From Roseiarcus sp963836695 (GTDB lineage: Bacteria; Pseudomonadota; Alphaproteobacteria; Rhizobiales; Beijerinckiaceae): DNA of 64,000 bases. Every line of letters starts with the position of its first letter. Positions within the stretch are counted from its first letter, which is position 1. The translations under genes and the position numbers were made by a program. The notes beneath the pieces are model-generated. The model worked only from the letters and a program-made list of their open reading frames with translations, made no database searches and was not told the DNA's origin. The DNA lies in contig CAWIKX010000018.1 in assembly GCA_963836695.1 (NCBI GenBank), forward strand, positions 7,039 to 71,038, in the 5' to 3' direction. This document shows positions 53,668 through 63,341 of the stretch, in pieces.

Positions 53668-54938
53668 TGGAAGCGTCCGGGGCCGAGGTCATCAGGCAGC
53701 ATCTGATCGATCCAGAAATCTGCATCCGTTGCAACACCTGCGAGTCGACCTGCCCGGTCGGCGCGATCACCCACGACGCGCGTAACTATGTCGTCGATGC
53801 GAACATCTGCAACCTCTGCATGGCCTGCGTTCCACCCTGCCCAACCGGCAGCATCGACAATTGGCGCGCAATGCCCCGCGCACAAGCTTACAGCACCGAA
53901 GCGCAGTTGGGCTGGGACGCTTTGCCGGCCGAGCTCGGCCCCGAGGAACTCGGCGCGGCGGACGCTTCCGGCGCGGCGCTGACAGAGGCGCCGCAATCCA
54001 CGGCAAGCGGAGAGGGTGAGGAAGCGGCGTTCGACATCGCCGCCTATGCAGCATTGATCCCGCCATGGTCTGCCGCCAGTCCCTACGCCAACCTCTATGG
54101 CCCCAAAGCAGCGACGCGATCGCTCACAGCCAATGTCGTCGGCAACGTCCGGGTGACGGAAGTCGGCAAGCATTACGACACCCATCACATCGTGCTCGAC
54201 TTCGGCCTCATGCCGTTTCCGGTGCTCGAAGGGCAGTCGATCGGGATCCTTCCGCCCGGCGTCGATGCGGACGGGCGACCCCATCATCCACGCCAATATT
54301 CCGTCGCAAGCCCGCGCAATGGCGAGCGGCCTGGCTACAACAACGTGTCGCTGACCGTGAAACGGGTACTGGAGGATCACCAGGGCCATTCGGTGCGCGG
54401 AACCGTCAGCAACTATCTCTGCGATCTCAATGTCGGCGACAAAGTGGAGGTGACCGGGCCATTCGGCGTGAGCTTCCTCATGCCCAACCATCCGAAGAGC
54501 GGGATCGTGATGATCTGCACCGGCACCGGAAGCGCGCCGATGCGCGCCATGACCGAGTGGCGGCGCCGCCTGCGCAAATCGGGCAGGTTCGAGGGCGGCA
54601 AACTGATGCTGTTCTTCGGCGCCCGCACCAAAGAAGAGCTGCCGTATTTCGGGCCGCTCGGCAATCTGCCGAAGGACTTCATCGACATCAACTTCGCTTT
54701 CAGCCGCACCCTCGGTCAGCCCAAGCGCTACGTGCAGGACGTGATGCGCGAACGCGCGGCCGACCTGGCGCCGCTGATCGCCGACGCGGACTCCTATTTC
54801 TATGTTTGCGGCTTGAAAGCGATGGAGGAAGGTGTGGTGCTCGCGCTGCGCGACATCGCTGTTCAAGCCGGCCTCGATTGGGAAACGGTCGGGCCATCGC
54901 TCAAGCGGCACGGACGGCTGCACCTGGAAACCTACTGA
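53667..54938 (+). CDS. boxA: Benzoyl-CoA 2,3-epoxidase reductase component
   Basis: The 423-aa flavoprotein has two N-terminal 4Fe-4S motifs (CIRCNTCESTCP and CNLCMACVPPCP), then a linker of about 60 low-complexity residues. A ferredoxin-NADP reductase fold follows with RQYSVASPR and CTGTGSAPMRAM. It passes electrons from NADPH to BoxB. ATG 53667 overlaps the boxC stop. The order boxC-boxA-boxB differs from some clusters but is known. Confidence 0.95.
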   Translation: MEASGAEVIRQHLIDPEICIRCNTCESTCPVGAITHDARNYVVDANICNLCMACVPPCPTGSIDNWRAMPRAQAYSTEAQLGWDALPAELGPEELGAADASGAALTEAPQSTASGEGEEAAFDIAAYAALIPPWSAASPYANLYGPKAATRSLTANVVGNVRVTEVGKHYDTHHIVLDFGLMPFPVLEGQSIGILPPGVDADGRPHHPRQYSVASPRNGERPGYNNVSLTVKRVLEDHQGHSVRGTVSNYLCDLNVGDKVEVTGPFGVSFLMPNHPKSGIVMICTGTGSAPMRAMTEWRRRLRKSGRFEGGKLMLFFGARTKEELPYFGPLGNLPKDFIDINFAFSRTLGQPKRYVQDVMRERAADLAPLIADADSYFYVCGLKAMEEGVVLALRDIAVQAGLDWETVGPSLKRHGRLHLETY

Positions 54939-54951
54939 ACGGGAGAAACCG

Positions 54952-56445
54952 ATGAGCGCTGAAGACACCGTGAGCGACGCTGCCGGCGCCATCTCCGCCG
55001 ACCGCTTCGTCGAGATCTCCTACGACGAGGTCATCCCCAACAATGTGACGCTCGGCTCCGACAAGCAGGTTCAGCGAGCGCTCGAGGGCTGGCGGCCGAA
55101 ATATCTCGACTGGTGGAGCGGCATGGGTCCGGTCGGCTATCAGCAGTCCGAGGTCTATCTGCGCACCGCCGTGGGTGTCGATCCCGCGGGCTGGGCCAAG
55201 TTCGGCTATGTGAAGATGCCGGCCTATCGCTGGGGCGTTCTGCTCGCGCCCAAGGTCGAAGGACGTACGATTCCGTTCGGCCGTCACAAGGGCGAGCCCG
55301 CCTGGCAGGAGGTTCCCGGCGAGCATCGCGCGCTTTTGCGCCGGCTCATCGTCGTGCAGGGCGATACGGAACCAGCGTCGGTCGAGCAGCAGCGTTTTCT
55401 GGGCGCGACGGCGCCAAGCCTTTACGACATGCGCAACCTGTTCCAGGTCAATGTCGAGGAGGGCCGCCACCTGTGGGCGATGGTCTATCTCCTGGTCAAA
55501 TATTTCGGCAAGGACGGCCGCGAAGAAGCGCAAGCTTTGCTCGAGCGCCAGAGCGGGCAGATGGACAATCCGCGCATTCTCGGCGCCTTCAACGAAAATA
55601 CGCCCGACTGGCTGAGCTTCTTCATGTTCACCTTCTTCACCGACCGCGATGGCAAGATGCAGCTCGCAGCGCTTGCCGAGAGCGGCTTCGATCCGCTGTC
55701 GCGCACCTGCCGCTTCATGCTGACCGAAGAAGCCCACCACATGTTCGTCGGCGAAACGGGCGTCCAGCGCACGATCGAGGCGACCTGCGCGGCGATGGTC
55801 GAGGCCGGCATCAAGGATCCGCATGACGTGGAGGCAGTGCGCAAGCTCGGCGTCGTCGACCTGCCGCTATTGCAGCGCAAGGCGAATTTCCACGCTTCGG
55901 TCACCCGCGACCTGTTCGGCAGCGAAATCTCGAGCAACGCGGCTGAGGCGTTCGGCTCCGGCATCAAGGGCCGGTTCAACGAAGCGAACCTCAAGGGCGA
56001 CGATCACGTGCTGCAAGAGGCGACTTATTCGGTCAGCCGGGTCGTCGATGGCAAGCTTGTCGTGGAAGACGCGCCGGCGTTGCGCTCGCTTAACTCGCGG
56101 CTTCTCGACGATTTCATCGTCGATTGCCAGGGCGGGATCGACCGCTGGAACAAGTCGATCGAAAAGGCCGACGTCGACTTCAAGTTCACGCAGCCGCACA
56201 AGGGCTTCAACCGTAAAATCGGCGAGTTCGGAGGCAAACGCATCAACCCGACCGGCGAAGTCCTGACCGAACATCAGTGGAACGCGAAGAGCGGCGATTG
56301 GCTGCCCAACGAAGACGACATGGCCTTCATCCGCTCGCTGATGAAGCCGTGCCATGAGCCCGGCAAATATGCGAGCTGGATCGCGCCGCCCCGCGTCGGC
56401 GTCAACAGTCAGGCGGGCGATTTCGAATATGTGAAGATTGCGTGA
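54952..56445 (+). CDS. boxB: Benzoyl-CoA 2,3-epoxidase oxygenase component
   Basis: ATG 54952 follows GGGAGAAACCG, 13 bases after boxA. The 497-aa protein is BoxB, a diiron oxygenase: RFVEISYDEVIPNNVTLG at the start, the iron-ligand segment LTEEAHHMFVGE and a C-terminal MKPCHEPGKYASWIAPP. It epoxidises benzoyl-CoA with electrons from BoxA. Length is about 20 residues above usual, from an N-terminal Ser/Asp/Ala-rich extension. Confidence 0.95.
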   Translation: MSAEDTVSDAAGAISADRFVEISYDEVIPNNVTLGSDKQVQRALEGWRPKYLDWWSGMGPVGYQQSEVYLRTAVGVDPAGWAKFGYVKMPAYRWGVLLAPKVEGRTIPFGRHKGEPAWQEVPGEHRALLRRLIVVQGDTEPASVEQQRFLGATAPSLYDMRNLFQVNVEEGRHLWAMVYLLVKYFGKDGREEAQALLERQSGQMDNPRILGAFNENTPDWLSFFMFTFFTDRDGKMQLAALAESGFDPLSRTCRFMLTEEAHHMFVGETGVQRTIEATCAAMVEAGIKDPHDVEAVRKLGVVDLPLLQRKANFHASVTRDLFGSEISSNAAEAFGSGIKGRFNEANLKGDDHVLQEATYSVSRVVDGKLVVEDAPALRSLNSRLLDDFIVDCQGGIDRWNKSIEKADVDFKFTQPHKGFNRKIGEFGGKRINPTGEVLTEHQWNAKSGDWLPNEDDMAFIRSLMKPCHEPGKYASWIAPPRVGVNSQAGDFEYVKIA

Positions 56446-56476
56446 GGCGCCCTGGCGCGGTTTCGTTGATATGCTG

Positions 56477-56590
56477 CTCCCCTCATTCTGAGGCGCCCGC
56501 GTCAGCGGGCCTCGAAGAATGCTCCAGTTCGCGCTGGTTGGAGCGTCCTTCGAGACGCCACGCTTTGCGTGGCCCTCAGCGACGAGGGTT
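56477..56590. repeat. Second copy of the dispersed palindromic repeat, after boxB
   Basis: It shares CCTCATTCTGAGGCGCC, GGCCTCGAAGAATGCTCC and GGAGCGTCCTTCGAGACGCC with the copy at 22846-22992. A small hairpin (CCACGC at 56558-56563, TTT, GCGTGG at 56567-56572) replaces the long GC hairpin of that copy. It lies between boxB and the convergent ABC transporter genes. Confidence 0.8.
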
Positions 56591-56614
56591 GCAGAGGTAG
56601 GCAGAGATGCACTT

Positions 56615-57400
56615 TTAATGTCGCATCTCGATGCGCGACAGGAAGCTTCGCAGCCGCTCGTGAGGCTGCTCGCTGAACACCTCGCGCGGCGTTCCCTCAA
56701 CCGCGACCCGCCCGGCGTCCATGAAAACCACCCGCGCGGACACGTCGCGCGCGAAGCTCATCTCGTGGGTGACCAGGATCATCGTCATGCCGTCGGCCGC
56801 CAGTTCGCGCACGACGCTCAAGACCTCGCCGACCAGTTCAGGGTCGAGCGCCGAGGTGATCTCGTCGAGCAGCAGAACTTTCGGATTCATCGCGACCGCG
56901 CGAGCGATGCCCACGCGCTGCTGCTGACCGCCTGAGAGTTCGTAAGGCAGGCTCTCCCGCTTGGCCGCGAGGCCCACCCGCGCGAGCCAGCGATCGGCAA
57001 TGTCGCCCGCCTCGCTACGGCTGAGCTTGCGCACCTTGCGCAGGCCCAGCATCACGTTCTCGCGCGCGGTGAGATGCGGAAACAGATTGAACAGCTGGAA
57101 CACCATGCCAATGTCGGCGCGTATGTGCGCGAGCTCGCGCTCCCCGCGGCGCCGACGCGCGTGACCTTCGCCGCTATAGCCGACCTCCACGCCATCGACC
57201 GCGATCGAGCCGGAATCATAGGTCTCGAGCAGGTTCACGCAGCGCAGCATGGTGGTCTTGCCGCTGCCCGAAGCGCCGATCACGCTGACCACCTGGCCGC
57301 GCGCAACGTCGAGATCGACGCCGCGCAGCACCTCGTTCTGGCCGAAGCTCTTGTGCAGGTCGCGCACCCTGACTAGCGGAGCGTCGTTATTCGCGGACAT
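56615..57400 (-). CDS. Polar amino acid-type ABC transporter ATP-binding protein
   Basis: The 261-aa ATPase has Walker A GASGSGKTT, Q-loop MVFQLFNLFPHLT, signature LSGGQQQRVGIARA and Walker B VLLLDEITSALDP. It is the GlnQ/HisP type with the closing THEMSFARDV. It overlaps the permease downstream by a few bases. It is the last gene of a four-gene importer on the minus strand. The ligand is unknown. Confidence 0.92.
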   Translation of the reverse strand: MSANNDAPLVRVRDLHKSFGQNEVLRGVDLDVARGQVVSVIGASGSGKTTMLRCVNLLETYDSGSIAVDGVEVGYSGEGHARRRRGERELAHIRADIGMVFQLFNLFPHLTARENVMLGLRKVRKLSRSEAGDIADRWLARVGLAAKRESLPYELSGGQQQRVGIARAVAMNPKVLLLDEITSALDPELVGEVLSVVRELAADGMTMILVTHEMSFARDVSARVVFMDAGRVAVEGTPREVFSEQPHERLRSFLSRIEMRH

Positions 57401-58034
57401 AGGCGAAACGAGCCTCCAGACGTCGGCTCAACTGGGAGAGCGTGTAGTTGATGGCGAAATAAATCAGCGCGCCCAGCACATAGAGCGGCAGCGGCTGGAA
57501 TGTGCGGCCGATGACCTGTTGCACAGCGAGCATCAAGTCGACGATGCCGACGAGCGAGACGAGCGCGCTGCCCTTCACTGTATCTACGACCGTGTTGATC
57601 CACGGCGGCAGAAAACGGCGCAGAGCCTGGGGAAAGATGACGTAGAGCATGCGCTGCTCGAAAGTGAGGCCGATGGCGCGGCCAGCTTCGGTCTGGCCGG
57701 GATGGATCGATTGCAGCGCGCCGCGCGTCACCTCGGCGACGTGGGCAGTCTCGAAGGCGGCGAGCGCGCTGACCGCGGCCCACCAACCGCTAACATTCAC
57801 CTTCAGCGCGGGCATGGCGTAGTAGACAAAGAAAATGAGGGTGATGAGCGGCAAGCCGCGCGCGATGTCGCTATAGGCGCGCACCGGCCACGCCGCCCAA
57901 CGCGGCGCGTAAGTCAGCGTCGTCCCAAGCAGCACGCCGAGCACGAGTGCGATCGCCACGACGATAGCGGACACCTGCAAGGTGACGAGCAACCCCTGCC
58001 ACAGAAACGGCAGCGCCTTCAGCATGACCATCAT
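57387..58034 (-). CDS. Polar amino acid-type ABC transporter permease
   Basis: The 215-aa membrane protein has five to six segments and the HisM/GlnP signature near EVTRGALQSIHPGQTEAGRAIGLT (limits at residues about 101-124). It overlaps the companion permease at 58031 by ATGA. The pair would form a heterodimeric channel. Confidence 0.9.
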   Translation of the reverse strand: MMVMLKALPFLWQGLLVTLQVSAIVVAIALVLGVLLGTTLTYAPRWAAWPVRAYSDIARGLPLITLIFFVYYAMPALKVNVSGWWAAVSALAAFETAHVAEVTRGALQSIHPGQTEAGRAIGLTFEQRMLYVIFPQALRRFLPPWINTVVDTVKGSALVSLVGIVDLMLAVQQVIGRTFQPLPLYVLGALIYFAINYTLSQLSRRLEARFAYVRE

Positions 58035-58699
58035 GCGCGGCGCAACGCGAAGCGGCGTTCGACCTGGCGCAGCAGCAGCAACAGCGTCCAGCCGGTGACC
58101 AGGTACATCGGGGTGACGACGGAATAGACCTCGATGATGCGGAACGTGTTGGTGGAGATCCAGTTTGCGCCATAGGTGAGCTCGGGCACCGCGATCACCG
58201 AGGCGATGGCGGTGTCCTTGAACAAGGAGATGAAGGCGTTCGACAATGACGGCAGCACGATGCGCAACATCGTCGGCGTCTGCACATAGAGCGCGCGTTG
58301 CCAGGGCGTGAGCCCGATGGCGCGCCCCGCATCGATGAGGCCGCGCGGGATGGCGTCCAACCCGGCGCGAAACACTTCCACGAGATAGGCGCCGGCGTAG
58401 AGGGAGAGCGTGACGATGAAGCTCGTGGTCGCGCTATAGGCGAAGCCACCGACGCTCGGGATGCCGTAGAACACCAGATAGACGAGCAGGATCAGCGGCA
58501 CGTTGCGGATGAATTCGACATAGGCCGCGATCAGCGTGCGGACGACGCGGCCTCGCCCATGGGCGAGCAACGCCAGAGCGAGGCCGATGATCACGCCCGC
58601 GGCGATTCCGATCGCCGCGAGCTCAAGACTCAGCGCAAGTCCCCACCCCAACCGGCCGAAGTTGCGCCAGACAGCAGCGAAGTTGAGGTGGTAACTCAC
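58031..58699 (-). CDS. Polar amino acid-type ABC transporter permease, second subunit
   Basis: The 222-aa protein has the same family features: AAGVIIGLALALLA, RNVPLILLVYLVFYGIP and FRAGLDAIPRGLIDAGRAIGLTPWQRALYV (limits residues about 118-147). It is 17 bases from the binding-protein gene upstream. It forms the channel with the 57387 gene. Confidence 0.9.
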   Translation of the reverse strand: MSYHLNFAAVWRNFGRLGWGLALSLELAAIGIAAGVIIGLALALLAHGRGRVVRTLIAAYVEFIRNVPLILLVYLVFYGIPSVGGFAYSATTSFIVTLSLYAGAYLVEVFRAGLDAIPRGLIDAGRAIGLTPWQRALYVQTPTMLRIVLPSLSNAFISLFKDTAIASVIAVPELTYGANWISTNTFRIIEVYSVVTPMYLVTGWTLLLLLRQVERRFALRRA

Positions 58700-58716
58700 G
58701 GGTTCCGCGCGGCGCG

Positions 58717-59598
58717 CTACATGGGCGGGAATCCAGTCACCCGCGGCGGCCGCTTCTCGCCAAAGAACTCCAGGTAGGCCGCGTCATAGATCCCGTCTTC
58801 ATGACCGTACATGGCGACATCGAAGCAGGTGTTCACGAATTGCAGCCAATCGGGATCGCCTTGGCGCACCGCTGCGCCGTAGAGCTGCGCCTGGCCGGGC
58901 ATGTCGCCCTCGACTGGATTGGCGTAGATGTCCGGATTGCGCTTGACCAGCCATTTCACCGTGGAGGCGTCGACAAGCGCCACATCGGCGCGCCCCGCCG
59001 TGATCGCCTGGAAGACATTTGCCTGGCTGTCGAGCTGCAAGACCTGCGCCTGTGGCAAGAGCCTGTGAACGAGGTCATCGGCATAGACGTTCGCCAGGAT
59101 TGCGGCGTTCACCGCAGATCCGGCGGCGACCAGCTCCTTGAAGGTCTTGTACTTGCTTTTCGGCGTGACCATCATGCCCGACCCCTCGATGTAATAGGGC
59201 CGCGAAAAGGCGACGAGCTGGGCGCGCGAGGATGAAATGGTCATGAACTGGATGACGATGTCGACCTTTCCGGTCGTGATGTTCGGCACGCGGGCCGCCG
59301 GATCCTGACGCACATAGTCAACCTTCGTGTCGTCGTCGAACAGGCCCTTGGCCAGAATGCGGGCCATGGCGATGTCCATGCCTGTCAGATTGCCTTTGTC
59401 GTCCTCGAAGTGCCACGGGGGGTTGGTGCTGCCGGTGCCGACGATGAGCTTGCCGCGGTCGAGCGCCGTGCGCAGCACGCTCTGAGAAGCCGCCTGCGCG
59501 GCAGCCTTATGGGGGTCGAGCGCGGCTCCCGCGGCGAGCACCGCGCCAGCGGCGGCGCTGAGGCCGAGCAAGTTGCGGCGTTGCATGAAGCTGTCCAT
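58717..59598 (-). CDS. Polar amino acid-type ABC transporter substrate-binding protein, Tat-type signal
   Basis: ATG 59598 follows GAGGAGGAAAC. The N-terminus (MQRRNLLGLSAAAGAVLAAG) is a twin-arginine signal, which is unusual for this family and implies export of a folded protein. The mature part (about 260 aa) is an SBP_bac_3 fold with VGTGSTNPPWHFEDDKGNLT and GMDIAMARILAKGLF. The ligand is unknown. Benzoate or another acid of the adjacent box cluster is a guess, as PAAT proteins usually bind amino acids. Confidence 0.9.
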   Translation of the reverse strand: MDSFMQRRNLLGLSAAAGAVLAAGAALDPHKAAAQAASQSVLRTALDRGKLIVGTGSTNPPWHFEDDKGNLTGMDIAMARILAKGLFDDDTKVDYVRQDPAARVPNITTGKVDIVIQFMTISSSRAQLVAFSRPYYIEGSGMMVTPKSKYKTFKELVAAGSAVNAAILANVYADDLVHRLLPQAQVLQLDSQANVFQAITAGRADVALVDASTVKWLVKRNPDIYANPVEGDMPGQAQLYGAAVRQGDPDWLQFVNTCFDVAMYGHEDGIYDAAYLEFFGEKRPPRVTGFPPM

Positions 59599-59692
59599 GT
59601 TTCCTCCTCGTTCATGACGGTCCGGCCAAACGGCGCGCCCGGATCACTATACCGCTTGAGATTACGATCTCCAGAGTGACGGGTCCGTTGGC

Positions 59693-60316
59693 TTACGCCA
59701 GACCCTCGCTCCTCAGCGCGCGCTGAACGGCCGGGCGCTCGGTCATCCGGTCGCGATGGTCGAGGACGCGGGGATAAGCGGCGGGGTCGACGCTGTCGAC
59801 CTCCATCCAGCGGGCGAGGGTGAACAGATAAGGATCGGCGACCGTGTAGGCGTCGCCCATCACCCAAGGGCCGCGGAACATCTTGCGCTCGATGAGATCG
59901 AAGCACGCGGCGACCGTCTGCGGCGCCTTCTTCTTCATCGCCTCCTGCGCCGCGGGGTCGTCCGCCCAGCGGTAAGCGCGCGGGCGGTGCGCGTGCGCCA
60001 CATGCACCGTCGCGCAGAGATAGTTCATGAAAGACTGCAGTTCAGCGAAGGCGAAGGGATCGTCGAGCGGCGCGAGCTGAGCCTTTGGATGGGTCTGCGC
60101 GATATAGGCGAGAATGGCTGGCGTTTCGGTCAACACCCCACGCTCGGTTGCGAGCGACGGAACCCGGCCCTTCGGGTTGATTTTGAGATAGTCCGGCTTC
60201 GTTTGCTCAGCGACGCCGAAGTCGATCCATCGCGGCTCGTAGTCGGCGCCCGCCTCTTCGAGCGCGATATGCGAAGCCAAAGCGCAGGTGTTCGTGGCGT
60301 AATAGAACGTGAGCAT
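59693..60316 (-). CDS. Glutathione S-transferase
   Basis: The 207-aa protein has a thioredoxin-like N-terminal domain (MLTFYYATNTCALASHIALEEAGADYE) and an all-helical C-terminal domain typical of cytosolic GSTs. Residues before the Pro-Ser GRVPSL loop fit a Beta-like GST. Its substrate is unknown. It lies between the ABC importer and the cysNC gene on the same strand. Confidence 0.88.
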   Translation of the reverse strand: MLTFYYATNTCALASHIALEEAGADYEPRWIDFGVAEQTKPDYLKINPKGRVPSLATERGVLTETPAILAYIAQTHPKAQLAPLDDPFAFAELQSFMNYLCATVHVAHAHRPRAYRWADDPAAQEAMKKKAPQTVAACFDLIERKMFRGPWVMGDAYTVADPYLFTLARWMEVDSVDPAAYPRVLDHRDRMTERPAVQRALRSEGLA

Positions 60317-60356
60317 GGCGGCCCCAGGATGATGGGACGCGACACGCGCGCCCCGT

Positions 60357-62229
60357 CTATAACGTCACGATGTGGCCGCGTCGTTCAAGCTCCTTGACGA
60401 CGCGGTCGGCCGAAGCCTCGGGCGAAGCTTCGGCGGAATTGAGGGTGAGCTCCGGCGTCTCCGGCGCTTCATAGGGCTGGTCGACGCCGGTGAAATTCTT
60501 GATCTCTCCCGCCAGCGCGCGTTTATAAAGGCCCTTGGGATCGCGGGCGATCGCCGTCTCGAGCGGGGCGTCGACGAAGATCTCAATAAACTCGCCTTCT
60601 GCCGCCAATTCGCGCACGAGGCGCCGTTCGGCCCGGAACGGCGAGATGAACGAGCAAAGCACGATGAGCCCCGCATCGGTCATCAGCTTCGCCACTTCGC
60701 CGACGCGCCTGATGTTTTCGACCCGGTCGGCGGCGGTGAAGCCCAAGTCCCTGTTGAGGCCGTGACGAACGTTATCGCCGTCGAGCAGCGTAGTGTGCAC
60801 TCCGCGCGCATGAAGCTTGGCCTCGACCATGTTCGCGATCGTCGACTTCCCCGCACCCGACAGCCCAGTGAACCACAGGATCGCCGGCTTTTGATGCTTG
60901 AGCGAGGCGTGCGCCTCGCGGCCAACTGTTGCGCCATGCCGATGCACATTGGTCGCGCGCCTGAGCCCATGCGCGATCATGCCCGCCGCGGCCGTTTCGT
61001 TGGTGGCGCGATCGATCAGGATGAAGCCGCCCGTGTCGCGATTGTCGACATAGGGGTCGAAGGCGACCGGCATGGTCGTGGCTATGTTGCAGAAGCCGAC
61101 TTCGTTGAGGCTGAGCTCCTTCGCCGCGAGCTTGTCGAAATTGTTCACGTCCAGACGATGCTTGAGTTCGGTGACCGAGGCCGGAGTTGTCCGGCCGCCG
61201 ATCTTGAGCAGATAGGAGCGGCCTGGGAGCATCGGCTCGGCGCTCATCCATAAGAGATGCGCCGCGAACTGATCGGCGACTTCCGGACGGCTTTCCGTGT
61301 TCGACAACACGTCGCCGCGTGCGATGTCGATCTCGTCGGTCAGCGTCAGCGTGACGGCGTCCCCCGCCTCCGCGGCATCGACCTTACGGTCGGCGACGAA
61401 AAGGCTCATGACGGTGCTCTCACGGCCGGAATCGGCGGCTACGACGCGATCGCCGCGCGCGATGCGTCCGCTTGGAATGGAGCCAGCGAAGCCGCGAAAA
61501 TCCAGGTGCGGGCGATTGATCCATTGAACCGGCAAGCGGAAGGGCGCGCTCCGGCGATCCTCTTCGACCTCGACGCTCTCCAGATAATCGAGCAGATGGG
61601 GTCCCCCATACCAGGGCGTGCGCGCGCTCAACGACGAAACATTGTCGCCGTGGCGGGCGGATATCGGCAGCGCGACCAACGAGCGAAAGCCGAGCCGTTC
61701 GGCGAACTTCCGGTAGTCGGCTTCGATCTCGCGGAACACGGACTCGCTATAGTCGACGAGATCGATCTTGTTGACCGCAAGCACGACATGGCGCACGCCA
61801 AGCAGCGAAACGATGATCGAATGGCGATGGGTCTGCGTGAGCAGACCTTTGCGGGCGTCAACCAGCACAATCGCGAGATCCGCATTGGACGCGCCAGTCG
61901 CCATGTTGCGGGTGAATTGCTCATGGCCCGGCGTATCGGCGACGATGAATGAGCGCCTCTCGGTGGCGAAATAGCGATAGGCGACGTCGATGGTGATGCC
62001 TTGTTCGCGTTCGGCCTCGAGTCCGTCCACAAGCAGCGCGTAGTCGATCGTTTCGCCGGTCGTCCCGAACTTTTTCGAGTTCGCGCTCGAGCGTCGAGAG
62101 CTGGTCGTCGAAGATGAGCTTCTTCTCGTACAGCATCCGCCCGATAAGGGTGGACTTGCCGTCGTCGACCGAGCCGCAGGTCAAGAGCCGAAGCGTGGGT
62201 AAGACCGCGAGATCAACCGCGACATTCAT
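60357..62229 (-). CDS. cysNC: Sulfate adenylyltransferase subunit 1/APS kinase fusion, with frameshift
   Basis: The N-terminal GTPase begins at ATG 62229 (MNVAVDLAVLPTLRLLTCGSVDDGKSTLIGRMLYE), overlapping the cysD stop. At about 62080 one base appears inserted: LSTLERE reads on as nonsense, while the shifted frame gives SKKFGTTGETIDYALLVDGLEAEREQGITID and the rest of CysN (DTPGHEQF). The C-terminal APS kinase carries P-loop GLSGAGKSTIANMVEA and DGDNVRHGLNRDLGF. The fused CysN-CysC of about 620 aa is common in Rhizobiales. The pathway makes PAPS from sulfate. This gene is conserved, so the single indel is probably an error in the sequence. Confidence 0.9.
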
Positions 62230-63137
62230 CAAAAGTACCCCTCACGCTTCTTCTTTTCCATCGAGGAGGTCTCGTCCGAATCGATCAACCGTCCCTGCCG
62301 CTCGGAGGTGGTGGCCTTGCGCATCTCAGCCACGATATCGTGCAGCGTGTCGGCTTCCGACTCGATCGCTCCCGTCAGCGGATAGCAGCCGAGCGTGCGG
62401 AAGCGGACGCGCCGCATTGTCGGCTGTTCGCCGGGCATGAGCGGCAGCCTTTCGTCGTCGAGCATGATGAGCGCGCCGGAGCGCTCGACGACGGGACGAA
62501 GCTTGGCGAAATAGAGCGGCACAACCGGCATGCCCTCGATCAGCACATATTCCCAGACGTCCAACTCGGTCCAGTTGGAGAGCGGGAAGACGCGCATCGA
62601 TTCGCCTTCGCGGATGCGGGTGTTGAACAGCCGCCAGAGTTCAGGACGCTGGTTGCGCGGGTCCCACGCGTGGGCGGCCGAGCGAAAAGAGAAGATGCGC
62701 TCCTTGGCCCGACTCTTCTCCTCGTCGCGCCGCGCGCCGCCGAAGGCCGCGTCGAACCGGCCCTCGTCGAGCGCCTGCCGCAGCGACTCCGTCTTCATCA
62801 CCTGGGTATGGAGCTGCGAGCCCGAGGCGATCGGAGAAATGCCGCGCTTCACCCCGTCCTGATTGATGTGGACGATCAGGTTGAGGCCGAGCCGGCGCGC
62901 CGTCTCGTCGCGGAACGCGATCATCTCGCGGAACTTCCAGGTCGTGTCGACATGCAAGAGCGGGAACGGCGGCTTGGCCGGATGGAACGCCTTCATCGCC
63001 ACATGCAGCATGACGCTCGAGTCTTTGCCGATCGAGTAAAGCATCACCGGATTGCGCATTTCGGCGACAACTTCCCGCATGATGTGAATGGATTCGGCCT
63101 CCAGCCGCCTGAGGTGGGCTGGCAATACGCTCGCCAT
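62229..63137 (-). CDS. cysD: Sulfate adenylyltransferase subunit 2
   Basis: From ATG 63137 (302 aa) the protein has the PP-loop region PVMLYSIGKDSSVMLHVAMKAF, FPLLHVDTTWKFREMI and a C-terminus with RFRTLGCYPLTGAIESEADT. It forms ATP sulfurylase with the CysN part of the next gene. An in-frame start at 63191 would add 18 unconserved residues. It is coupled to cysNC. No cysH is in the window. Confidence 0.95.
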   Translation of the reverse strand: MASVLPAHLRRLEAESIHIMREVVAEMRNPVMLYSIGKDSSVMLHVAMKAFHPAKPPFPLLHVDTTWKFREMIAFRDETARRLGLNLIVHINQDGVKRGISPIASGSQLHTQVMKTESLRQALDEGRFDAAFGGARRDEEKSRAKERIFSFRSAAHAWDPRNQRPELWRLFNTRIREGESMRVFPLSNWTELDVWEYVLIEGMPVVPLYFAKLRPVVERSGALIMLDDERLPLMPGEQPTMRRVRFRTLGCYPLTGAIESEADTLHDIVAEMRKATTSERQGRLIDSDETSSMEKKKREGYF

Positions 63138-63223
63138 CGAGGATTCCCTTGAGAAGGCGCGGTACATAGGCGGCCTGGCGCGAGAACGCAACGATTTAAG
63201 CTATATGTTTAAGTTGTTATTTT

Positions 63224-63241
63224 ATACAAACAGACTTGTAT
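63224..63241. promoter_or_regulatory. Short palindrome in the cysD/rpe divergent region
   Basis: ATACAA (63224-63229) and TTGTAT (63236-63241) form a perfect 6-bp inverted repeat with a 6-base spacer in an AT-rich stretch about 90 bases before cysD. It would suit a dimeric regulator of sulfate genes. There is no direct evidence for which one. Confidence 0.4.
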
Positions 63242-63341
63242 TGTTATTATGAGCTTGGGTTAGGAGGCGCATTGACTCTGGACCCCGCCGCCGCCATCGA
63301 TAGCCCCGCGTTCGACCGGCCGTCGAAGAGGAGATCGGCGC

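Noticed and set aside
53622..54992. A 456-residue minus-strand ORF over boxA
   Set aside because: It is antisense to a clear boxA frame and carries no recognisable features. The high GC gives long shadows.
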